This document shows positions 35,411-44,666 of a DNA stretch of 64,000 nucleotides, one piece after another. The stretch is from positions 39,470,905 to 39,534,904 of the forward strand of contig NC_067312.1 in the NCBI RefSeq assembly GCF_020740795.1, in the 5' to 3' direction. The notes under the pieces were generated by a model, which was not told where the DNA came from, searched no databases, and worked only from the letters and a program-made list of their open reading frames with translations. The translations under genes were made by a program, and so were the position numbers. The stretch comes from Apus apus (taxonomy: Eukaryota; Chordata; Aves; Apodiformes; Apodidae). Positions within the stretch are counted from its first letter, which is position 1, and the number at the start of each line of letters is the position of its first letter.

Positions 35411-38400
35411 ACTTCTTGATGACACCTGATACCTGTTGCAAGCTTCACTTTGAAAAAATAAGACTTGTGGTGTGTTCTAAAAGTTCCTGTGTGCCAGTAA
35501 TCTGATGGATCCAGTAGATGGTTAGCAGCAGAGAGTTTGTGCCTCCAGGGATCCTGCACTGGGAGTATCTCCTTTCGCTCTCTTGGCTCCTTCAGGCTAC
35601 CAGTGGAAGTGCCTCAGCTGGAGTACTTCCCACTTGCTAAAAAGCAAAGCCAAAGGTTTTTGGTTTTTTTTCCAAAACAAAGGATATGGATGCCAAGTCA
35701 TTAATTTAAAACCTGAAATTGCAGGCTGGAGGCTATGGATTTAAAACCTAGAGCAGAGCCTAATTCTAGCCTGTTTTTGCCAGGCAGTAGGGCTGATGCC
35801 ATGACTGGCTTCTATGGCATTGCATGCAGAGCTAGAGGTACCTGACTCAAGGAAGTAGCCTACCAGTGAGGGTACCATTTGTCTTGCTGCTGAAATGACA
35901 AAAACATCCCCATTGAGAAAAAAAAGGTTGCCTGATTAATGATACAGTCATTTGAGATATCTCATGTTCTGCAGAGCAAGCTCTCTCTGCTCCCAGCAAG
36001 TGTTTTGGCTTGGGGCTTCGTCTGTCTCCCTAACAGATGTAACGGGCACCAACTCTGCCAAGTCCTACACTTCTTTCAGGCTTGCAAACCACATGATGGT
36101 GCTGCCTTCTCTGAATTAGGCTTTAAACTTGCTCACAGTCCTCTCCTTGAGGTACCTCAGAAACTGCACTCTAAGGGAAAGATGGACTGGAGGTGAAGCT
36201 ATTGTCAAAATCAGACTGCTACGAGACACACAATCCAGAACACCTCTCTCAACATTTTCCCCCTGTGTAGATGAACCTGAACTGCAGGTGAGGACTCTGA
36301 GGAGCTGCTGTTAAATAAGGTTGTTTGGGTGGACTGGCAATACCTTATCTCCATCTGCTGCTACGTTTTAGATAAGGAAGAGCAAGGTAGTGTTGAATTG
36401 TCCCATCCACTGCGTAGATCTCATAAGCATGTAAATGAACAGCTTAAAACCAGCAGTGGAGCTATTTGGTGCACCTTGGGAGATGCTGATGGAGATTGCT
36501 GGGGAAAATAATTCAGGTCTGAAAAAAAGGCCTGGAAAATGGGAAGTCAAAGAAACACAAGTCACATTGAAATGTCCTTGCTAATAAGCTTAACACAACA
36601 AATATGCAGAAGGAAAATGCTTATGTCACAGGAATTCTTGATGAGGCGAAAGAGAAGTATTTTTCAGCAGATCTTATTTCTTCTCTCTTGCCTGAAAACT
36701 GTCTTCCTAGCACACAGCCACAAGCACACAGTGGCAATCTCTACGGTTGCCACCAGAGTCCCAGATCTCCCCTGCTCCTGGTTCCAGCAGATGCAAACAA
36801 TCAGGGTGCTGCCAACAGGCCAGTCCGTCAAAATGCCACTTTTGAAGGTAAATGAGGAGTGTAAGGTCGGGTAAATCAAGTCAGTTTTCTCCATCCCTCC
36901 TGTGCTGTTTCCCACTGTTTACATATGCTGCCTCCTGTAACCTACATGAAAAATACTAAAAATCCCAGTTTGTTGTACCGAGTGCAAGATACTCTGTCTG
37001 AATTAATTTGCTTTGCTAAATTTCATGTTCTATTCAAGACCGCTCTGAGAAAAAAAGAGCCAAGCAGTATGAAGCCAGGTGTTTTACATACCTAAATTCT
37101 TCAATCTGATTATAAAGTAAGGTGCTTTATATTCACTACACAAATGCTTCTTCTGACTGCTCTACCTGGAAAATACATTTTATTTTCCTTCCTTGTGGCC
37201 ATTAACATTCTAGGGTGTTCTTGTCATAGTCTGAATGTAAATTATAATCTATAATATAAAGGAGGTGTTCTTGAATTGTCTTTAAACTCTTACAGCCTTT
37301 TAGAAAAATAAAGAGTTTTGGTTTATTCAACAGTTCTATTCAAGGAACCAGTATCAGCTTTATTGCTTATCCATGCTTATGCCTCAAAACCCTGTAAGAA
37401 CAGTATAAAAAAGTGACTGATTCACTAGTGAAGGGCAACAGTGAAGCAAAATTCTCTACAGTGTGTAAAAACGGGAACACTAAATCAAGAGTGATCTTTG
37501 GTTAGCTTATACTCCTCTAGCATATTTCCAGACTTTCAAAATTTCCTGCTTTAATGTGGTGTTGCTAAATTCCTCAAATACCACCACATATCATGCTATT
37601 ATCCATGCGTCTGGATCCTGACAGATTATTTGTTCCCTTTTAATATATCTCAACATTTTAGATTGTTTTTTTATATCCTTAAGATTTTATTTATTTTGTG
37701 GTTAAGGCTATTGCATAGTATTCAGGAGGACATGGCATTTTTATTTTATCATACCTTGAAGAGCTTTCTCCTTGCCAGCTGTCTATTTAAGGCCTCTTCT
37801 TAGATAAGGCTGCATTCTTTATTATGTTAATTAATTGAATATTTAGTATGTGGACCCTCGGGCAAAGTGAATACTTCACAGCATAACTAGTTCCCTCAGA
37901 TCATTGTAACATTAGAAAAGGGACAACCTGTTTTTAGTGGTCAGGCCATAATAGTTGCAACCCAACAGAAGTGAAGTTTTATTTTCTAATACAGGGGATG
38001 CCTGCTCCAAAGCTTGGACAATGGGATGATGGGAATCATCAGTAAATAACATTTATATAAATTTGCATTGAAGTTTTTGGGATCAATGACCATTGTTTAA
38101 CACAGTACTAGGAGAATTCAAGGTGTGTTGACTCCTGATTAATCAGAGGCTCTCTTGCTGGTGTGACATAAGACATAATCAATGAAAAGGGAGAAGAAAC
38201 ATTTACAGAATAAAGCTTTTGCAACCTTCCAGTACCACCTTAAAGACTACATCTGCTCCAGTGATAAAGAAAATCACAGGCATCCTCCCTGTGAACTTGT
38301 GTAATGTGCAGCATTGCTTGAAGAAGATATTTAAGGTAACATTATATTTATATTTATATTTATATTTATATTTATATTTATATTTATATTTATATTTATA

Positions 38401-40548
38401 TTTATATTTATATTTATATTTATATTTATATTTATATTTATATTTATATTTATTATATTATAACATTATTCTAACACTTTATGAAGGAAAATGCCTGTGG
38501 AACATTAGTGTTTGTTGTGCCGCTACTGAGTTACAGATTGAATGCAGACACACATGCTGAAATCACACAGGTATGTTATATGGGAAGTCACAATGGTTGA
38601 CGACACTGATGACTTCTAGGTTTGAAACCAGAGATCTGACTCCTGACTAAGTTATTTTAGACCATGCTAATCAAGATAAGGTGGTTGAACATTAGGGATT
38701 TTATTCATAAAACTGCCTTCCTTAAGTACATTGGTCCAGTATCAGAATTTGAGAACATTTCCATTTCTGAAAGCCACCTATTTTAGTACTAGCAAGCACT
38801 TCTGAAACAGTCCGCACCCTTCTAGCAGCAGATAACTCACACAATGCTAGTCAGACATTAATGCTTTTTGACATATGAAAGCTGTAAACCCAAGCTTTCA
38901 GACAGTAAAAAGCACTCATTTCTGTCCCTCATGGATCTTGAGCTATCTGACCTTAAAGCTATGTCAAGCTTGCACTGGTCTTTTCAGCCTTTGAAAGCTG
39001 TTTTGCCTTTGGCCCAAGGCTGAAAGGTAGCCAGTCACTGAGCTAAGATCATTGCAATGTCCAGTTCCTGAAAATACATACAAGCTGACTAGATTAGTAT
39101 ACTAATGTAGTAAGCAGTGTCTGAACTGCCATGGTCAAGCATTTGTCTGGGCTAATGGGCATGTAAATAGAGGTGTAATGTAGATATGCTGAAACCAGCT
39201 TCACAGAGCATAGTTTGTTTTGTTTTTCTTTTTGTTTTTGTTTTTCTTGTTTTTGTTGTGTTTTTGTTTTCTTTTCCTGAAAAGAGAAACCTTCAGGGCA
39301 ACTTCTTCCCCTTTGAAATATCCAGGCCCAGTTAATGAGATGGCCATATGAAACCTGGGCCAGGCTCTTCCCTGTGAGAGACAGAGGCTTTGCCAACACT
39401 CACACAACTTATGCCAAATTACTCTAAAATATTACAAGAATAAAGGCAGAGTGTGGTGTTGTGGAACACGTTCAGAAACCCTGTACCACTCTGTCTAGAA
39501 ACTCTGTACCACTCCCAGAGGAGTTCTGTGCGTGCACAGGAATGGAGGGGAACGAGGGCTCCCTAAAATCTGACAATTTTTGTCTGCCTTTCTACCCTCA
39601 CAGCCACTCTAAGCAGCAAACATAATCACAAACTGTCCTTGGGGCAGCAAGGCTGGACTCAGCTACTGCAGGACTTCTGGGAAGAAAAGCCTGTTTACAC
39701 CCATTTTCCCCTAAGGCATGTCTTGGTCACTGGGGGGTACCAAGCCTTAAAAGACACTGACACATGATGATGTAAATGCTCTTCTTTAAACTGAAATATG
39801 GGGTAGGAACACACACACACCATATACAGTGAAAAATTGATTCAGTGTAAATAGCACTACTCACATAGCAAGAGTGTCTGAATATGCCAGAAGCTGGCTG
39901 ATTTGCATTTGTTACAGGTTACTACAATGACTTAGGAAACTGTCACCCTCACAAGGTTATAATTCCATGTCCAGCAGATTGTATAGATTCATCCACAGCT
40001 TTATGTCACCTGTAAATTTTACAGCTTAGTCCTGGTGCTGTTGATACTAGTTTTTCAGTCAGGCTTTATTTGTTGTATTCAAATGTGAAATGGTCGGTTT
40101 TGAAAGGGCAGCTTAAATTTGTGCAAGAGGTCAATTTCACGTGGCTTTACACATCTCAAAATTGTTTCTACATTTTCAGAAAGAACTAGAACAAAACTGC
40201 TGCATAAATAAAAGCTTTAACTCAAAAACAAACAGACTGCGATTTCCAGCATTTTAATTGCACAAACTGAAAGAGGAAAAATTGACTAAATACTGATGAT
40301 CAGATTGAAAACTTGTAAAAGCTTGAAGGTCAATGCTAATGCAGCACACTAATACTGTTGTGTTAGTTAGCAGCAGCACCTCTTCAGGTTCACAGACAAC
40401 TTGTGCACTGGAAGACCTGTCATGATGAGCTGTGAAACAAAGAGGGTAAAATGGAACTCTGGGAGAAAAATGCATTTAGGATATGGATCTTTTCTTGGAT
40501 ATAATTTAGCAGTCACAAGACTGGTATTATTAGGCTTCTGAAATTCTA
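35411..40548. other. intergenic DNA without recognisable genes
   Basis: The sequence is AT-rich with only short, unrelated ORFs. The longest, 113 codons at 38,219-38,560, is created by the hexanucleotide repeat. A (TTTTTG)n-like tract lies at about 39,218-39,268 and a short CA run at 39,812-39,821. No exon, RNA gene or transposon is recognised. Confidence 0.6.
38344..38452 (+). repeat. (ATTTAT)n hexanucleotide microsatellite
   Basis: About 18 perfect copies of a six-base unit over roughly 108 bp. In one frame it reads as alternating Leu-Tyr, which explains the apparent ORF across it. The lack of interruptions suggests recent length change. Confidence 0.95.
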
Positions 40549-40650
40549 AGAATGTAACAGACTAAGGTAGGTTGGAAGGGACCTCTAGAGGTCATCTGGT
40601 CAAATCTCTTCAAGCTGGGCAAATTTAGATCACATTCCAGCCTAACTGCT
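40549..40650 (-). mobile_element. CR1 LINE 3' end fragment
   Basis: 'agaatgtaacag' then 'ggttggaagggacctctag' and 'gtcatctggtcaaat' match the reverse-complemented CR1 3' UTR. Similarity fades after about 100 bp. It is a short, aged fragment. Confidence 0.75.
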
Positions 40651-41018
40651 TAGTTGACAAGGAGGACAGAAAGAAGGGATTTGATCTAATGTAACTTACC
40701 TAATGTAACTACTCAAGAATCATTAGCTTTGTAAGTTTATCACATGCATTCTATACAGCCTAAATTATGGTAACCTGGGGCCAGAACCAGGGCCATATAT
40801 CCAGGTCATAGAGAGAAGGAAAAAGAGATCTCTTCCAGGTTTTGTTATTTTCACTACAAAAGTGATCAGGTTGGAAGATGTCTTCAGGAAAGGAGAGAAG
40901 AATGTCAATGAATAAAAACTACTAGCAAAGTAGGAAAAACAATTGTATTAAAAATAGAGGAGAGGGTTTTGGTATAGCAGTTGTCTGAGCAACAAGTCAC
41001 TCAAGTTTTATTATCTTC
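40651..41018. other. unassigned spacer between CR1 fragments
   Basis: Roughly 370 bp of AT-rich sequence with no ORF or repeat that I recognise. It may be diverged CR1 or unique sequence. Confidence 0.4.
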
Positions 41019-41345
41019 ATAGAATGCCAAATTGGAAGGGACCTCAAGGATCATCAGTCCAACTTTTCTAGGTAGGAACATGGTTTAGATGCAATGGCCC
41101 AGCACCTTGTGAAGCTGAGTCTTAAAAGTGTCCAATGTTGGGGAATCCACTGCTTTCCTGGGAAGATGTTTCCAATGTCTGGCTGTTCTTGTAGTGAAAA
41201 ATTTTCTTCTGATCTCCGATTAGAATCTCACCAGGAGTGACTTGCACCCATTACCCTTTGTCTTTTCCATGTGAGTTCTTGTTATAAAGGGAGCCTCCAT
41301 ATTCTTCGTAGCCATTTCTTGGTAGCCACCTTCTTCCTTCTTTTT
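41019..41345 (-). mobile_element. CR1 LINE 3' fragment, diverged
   Basis: The + strand starts 'catagaatgccaaattgg' and 'aagggacctcaaggatcat'. 'ggggaatccactgctttcc' and 'tgtagtgaaaaattttctt' follow, positions equivalent to the CR1 3' region. It differs clearly from the other copies here, so it may belong to another CR1 subfamily or be older. Confidence 0.75.
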
Positions 41346-41397
41346 CAACAATACTTTTATCATATTCTCATTTTCAAAGTCTTCATGTGTACAGTAC

Positions 41398-42431
41398 TGC
41401 CCCTCCCCAGGGGCCCCAGATCCCTAAAGCCCCAGAAGGAGTCAGGATGAAAGAGGAGTTTGCTTTGGTAGATGAGGATTGGGTTAGGGATCAGTTGAGC
41501 AATCTGGACATCCATAAATCGATGGGTCTGGATGGAATACACCCATGGGTGCCAAGGGAACTGGCGGAGGTCATTGCTAGGCCACTCTCCATCATCTTTG
41601 GTAAGTCGTGGGCAACAGGAGAGGAGCCTGAGGACTGGAGGATAGCAAATGTCAGTCCAGTCTACAAGAAGGGCAAGGAGGACCCGGGTAAATATAGACC
41701 AGTCAGCCTCACCTCCATCCCTGGAAAGGTGGTGGAACAACTTGTTCTTGGCACTATCTCTAGACATAATCAAGGATGAGGGGGTCATTACGAGCAGTCA
41801 ACATGGTTTTACCAAGGGAAAGTCATGTTTGACCAACCTTATAGCCTTCTATGAGGAAGTAGCTACGTGCATAGATGATGGTAGGATGGTAGATGTGGTT
41901 TATCGTGATTTCAGTAAAGCATTTGACACTGTGTCCCACAGCATCCTTGTCGATAAACTGAGGAATTGTGCTCTTGATGGTCAGGTAGTGAGGTGGATCA
42001 TGAACTGGTTGAAAGGAAGAAGTCAGAGAGTTGTGGTCAGTGGGACACACTCTAGTTGGAGGTCTGTGACTAGTCGAGTCCCTCAGGAGTCGGTACTGGA
42101 ACCAGTACTGTTCAATATTTTCATCAACGACCTGGATGAGGGAACAGAGTGTGCCCTCAACAAGTTTGCTGATGACACTAAACTGGGAGGAGTGGCTGAC
42201 ACACCAGAGAGCTGTGCTGCCATTCAGAGAGACCTAGACAGGCTGGAGAGTTGGGCAGGGAGAAACTTGATGAAATTCAACAAGGGCAAGTGTAGAGTCT
42301 TGCATCTGGGGAAGAACAACCCCGTGGACCAGTACAGGTTGGGGGCTGACCTGCTGGAGAGCAGTGTAGGAGAAAGGGACCTGGGGGTGCTGGTGGACAG
42401 GAGGATGACCATGAGCCAGCAACGTGCCCTT
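41398..42431 (+). mobile_element. CR1 LINE ORF2 reverse-transcriptase segment, frameshifted
   Basis: Two overlapping frames (41,387-41,779 and 41,649-42,530) give the CR1 RT from the HKSMGLDGIHP finger region onward. Visible motifs are [37 protein letters not shown] (first catalytic Asp), [18 protein letters not shown] (normally QGSVLGP; two Gly to Glu changes), FADDTKLGG (catalytic Asp pair), [15 protein letters not shown] and RDLGVLVD. A frameshift near 41,760-41,780 joins the frames. The endonuclease and the C-terminal domain are missing, so it is a dead fragment. It ends abruptly at MSQQ. Confidence 0.93.
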
Positions 42432-42504
42432 GAGGCTCCAGTCCTCTGGTCATCCTCATGGCCCTCCTCTGGACTCTCTCCAACAGCTTCATGTCCTCCT
42501 TCTG
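42432..42504 (-). mobile_element. inverted CR1 ORF2 snippet
   Basis: The minus strand reads [19 protein letters not shown], the part of CR1 ORF2 a little downstream of where the preceding + element stops. It follows directly on that copy in inverted orientation. It is only about 73 bp long. Confidence 0.75.
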
Positions 42505-42619
42505 TTGAGGACTTCACCTTAGCTCTGTGATCCTGGGGCAAAACCTGGATTTGGAAGTAGCCCTCAGTGAACACTGCCCCTCATTTGCGCATCCACACTG
42601 GGGCAACAGGTGACAGCCC
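42505..42619. other. unassigned 115-bp spacer between CR1 pieces
   Basis: No match that I recognise to CR1 or to a gene. It lies between an inverted snippet of CR1 ORF2 and a CR1 3' end. Confidence 0.35.
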
Positions 42620-42845
42620 GGTTTGGGTTAGAGCCGACCTTGAAGATCATCCGGCCCCCACCCCCTGCACGGGCAGGGACGCCTCCCACCAGACCAGGCT
42701 GCTCCGAGCCCCACTCAGCCTGGCCTTGAGCCCTTCCCGGTGCACATCCACAGCTTCCCTGGGCAACCTCTGCCAGTGTCTCACCACCCTCACAGGGATG
42801 AATTTCTTCCTCACTCCCACCCTCAGCCCCTCCATCCTGCCAGCC
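42620..42845 (-). mobile_element. CR1 LINE 3' end fragment abutting the CpG island
   Basis: 'ggtttgggttagagccgacc', 'gcacgggcagggacgcctcc' and 'ccctgggcaacctctgcca' correspond to the reverse-complemented CR1 3' end. The minus strand gives VRKKFIPVRVVRHWQRLPRE. It is unusually GC-rich and retains CpGs compared with the other copies, consistent with sitting at the edge of an unmethylated island. Confidence 0.85.
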
Positions 42846-42976
42846 TGACCCTCTCCGGGGCCAAGCCACGCCACGCGGCCCAGCGCAGCAGCCGAGGTGC
42901 GGCGGGGCTGCCGGCTGCGCTGCGGGGCCATCCTGAGCCGCCCCGCCGGGCAAGGCGGGCGCGGGGCGGCGCGGGG

Positions 42977-42984
42977 ATGGCGGC
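42977..42984 (+). promoter_or_regulatory. YY1-like ATGGCGGC motif
   Basis: ATGGCGGC lies within 'gcggggatggcggccgc'. YY1 sites of this form commonly lie at or just after the start sites of TATA-less CpG promoters. A second, weaker version (AAGATGGTGGC) occurs near 43,048-43,058. Function is inferred from motif and setting. Confidence 0.4.
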
Positions 42985-43190
42985 CGCGCTGACGCGGGAG
43001 GGCGGTGCGGCGGGAGGGGCCGCGCCGGGCGGTGCTGGCGGCCGGAGGAAGATGGTGGCAGCGGGAGGAGCGGCTGGCTGCCGGGCTTCCCGCCCCGCGC
43101 TGCGCTGCCGCCCCCGCCGGAGCCGCCCTGCCTGCTGAGGTGTGGAGGGATGCGGGAGCGGGAGCGGGGCTCGGGCCCCCGCCCCGTGCT

Positions 43191-43255
43191 GGGTGGCGGG
43201 GGGGGGGCCGGCGGGCGGGCCTGGGCGGGGGTGCGGGCCGGGGGGCGAGCGGCCG
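43191..43255 (+). other. G-run cluster with G-quadruplex potential
   Basis: Many runs of three or more G on the + strand, including a run of eleven or so near 43,197-43,207, separated by short loops. Together with the following minisatellite this gives strong G-quadruplex and R-loop potential just inside the presumed first exon. Confidence 0.6.
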
Positions 43256-43280
43256 GCTCCCGCCATCGCGGTGGGTGCCG

Positions 43281-43336
43281 GCTGCGGGGTGCGGGGCTGC
43301 GGGGTGCGGGGCTGCGGGGTGCGGGGCTGCGGGGGG
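43281..43336 (+). repeat. 15-bp G-rich minisatellite
   Basis: Three perfect copies of GCTGCGGGGTGCGGG at 43,281-43,325, followed by a partial copy. In one frame it encodes repeated CGVRG. It lies within the CpG island and is likely variable in length. Confidence 0.9.
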
Positions 43337-43554
43337 CGGCCCCGCACCTGCCCCGAGCTGCGGGGGGCGGCAGCGACACGTACACGCGCGCCTCGGCTCC
43401 TGCCCCCGGCGGGCAGCGGGTGATTTCGCTGATTTTTGTCTGTCAGAACATTTCATGCGATGTTGGGGTGCGGGTGGAATTGCACTGCGTGGGGCTGCGC
43501 GTGCATACCCTCACGCACCGGTGTGCTGGCTTTGATTTTATTCCCTTCCCCCCC

Positions 43555-43578
43555 CACACACACGCACACACATACACA
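43555..43578 (+). repeat. imperfect CA repeat
   Basis: Short (CA)n with interruptions after a run of C. It marks the downstream edge of the CpG island. Confidence 0.8.
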
Positions 43579-44570
43579 TCATTTCTTCGGCGAGAATGGG
43601 GAGGAGAAATGGGGGGGATGTGGAGATCCTGCAGGCGCCGACGGAGCGGCCGCGGGCGCAGCCGGACGGGGGAGCAGAGCCCCCGCCTCCGGGATCCCGC
43701 ATCCCGGTTTGCGGGAGGGAATCCGGCGGGGCCTGGGCCTTCCCGTCCTCCCTGTGGGGTGCATCGAGGTGCCTCTTCTGCTCCTCGTCCCTGGGCAGGA
43801 GGGGAGGTGACATCTGCTGCCACCACATACTGGTTTCAGGAAAGGGAAGGCAGCTTTGATCTTTTCTTCCTGGAAAAGCAGCTTGATCTAACGATTGCCT
43901 AAATCTCAGTCGTGGTCGGTGCAGCTGTATGTGCTGCATCTGTTTTCTGGAAAGATCAGTGTTAACAGGAGCAGTTCACCAAGGCTTGTTTTATTGCCAT
44001 CATCTACAAATCTCCCTTGTCAGAGAGATGGAAACTTGGGCCTAGGCTGGAAAACTACAACAGCTTTTTGCTTTCCCCTGTTGTAGCTTTTTGAGGCAGT
44101 GGAATTGCAGTTTGCTTTAGAGAGCGTGTTGCAGATCTGGCTGTTTTCATAGCTGCTGAGGAGCCAGAAGGCAGAGATTTTTGCCTGACTCTGCATATAT
44201 TAAGAGTGAGCTAATGTGGGTGTAGGGCAGATAGGGCATGTAGCATTTTTTTTGTCTTGGATGTGCATCACATTAGGCCAGCTGGTAAGTGTACACCCAG
44301 GGGGCTGTAATTTTGCATCTTCTCTGTGACTGTGGCCCGTGGGGTCCCAACCAGTTTGCCCTGGAAAATATTCCAGTCACTGTGTCCCAGGATCTGCTGC
44401 ATTGCCGTTAAAATCTGGACCGGCTGCACCTGCCTTTGCAGCCCATGGCTGAAGCATTCACATGATGCCTGATTTTCCCAAGCACTAATGGTGACGTAGA
44501 ATGTCTTTATTCTCTAGGAGCTCCACTATAGTGGTATGCAGATAACTAGAAGTGAGATGTTTGAAGTAAC
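43579..44570. other. CpG island shore, inferred start of APBA1 intron 1
   Basis: GC-rich to about 43,800, then of ordinary composition. A 250-codon ORF extends into it from the island, but it is low-complexity and has no family similarity. Possible GT donors exist (for example 'gaggtgaca' near 43,804), but none can be chosen without transcript data. Confidence 0.4.
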
Positions 44571-44666
44571 CTGGTCTAACGGGAGGTGTCCCTGCCCATG
44601 CAGGGGGGTTGGGAACCAGATGATCTTTAAGGTCCCTTCCAACTCAAACCCTTCTGTGATTCTGTG
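44571..44666 (+). mobile_element. CR1 LINE 3' tip
   Basis: A + strand CR1 3' end: 'gtccctgcccatgcagggg', 'gatctttaaggtcccttcc' and the tail 'ttctgtgattctgtg', which shows nearly two copies of the terminal octamer. Only about 100 bp of the element were inserted or kept. Confidence 0.88.

Larger units (their letters stand above)
42846..43530 (+). promoter_or_regulatory. CpG island, inferred APBA1 promoter and noncoding first exon
   Basis: About 680 bp of very GC-rich, CpG-dense sequence with GC boxes (for example GGGGCGGC at 42,963-42,970), an ATGGCGGC motif and no TATA box. This is the appearance of a vertebrate housekeeping or neuronal CpG promoter. Long ORFs are open on both strands and are Gly/Pro/Ala/Arg-rich, as expected from composition alone. 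Identity is inferred from gene order: in human, APBA1 (Mint1/X11 alpha, a neuronal adaptor that binds APP and Munc18) lies next to PTAR1 in the same direction, and its first exon is noncoding before a very long intron. No APBA1 coding sequence is in the window. Orientation + is inferred, and a bidirectional or lncRNA promoter is also possible. Confidence 0.6.

Noticed and set aside
38219..38560. A 113-codon ORF with a Leu-Tyr repeat
   Set aside because: It is generated by the six-base repeat, which cannot create a stop in that frame.
41649..42530. A 293-codon ORF, the longest in the window, as a possible host gene
   Set aside because: It is CR1 reverse transcriptase ([18 protein letters not shown]), frameshifted at its 5' side and truncated at MSQQ. 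Its last part is an inverted CR1 snippet.
43150..43902. A 250-codon + ORF through the CpG island, with similarly long minus-strand ORFs opposite
   Set aside because: GC-rich sequence has few stop codons, so long ORFs appear on both strands. The predicted proteins are Gly/Arg/Pro/Ala-rich low-complexity with no domain, and part is encoded by the minisatellite.
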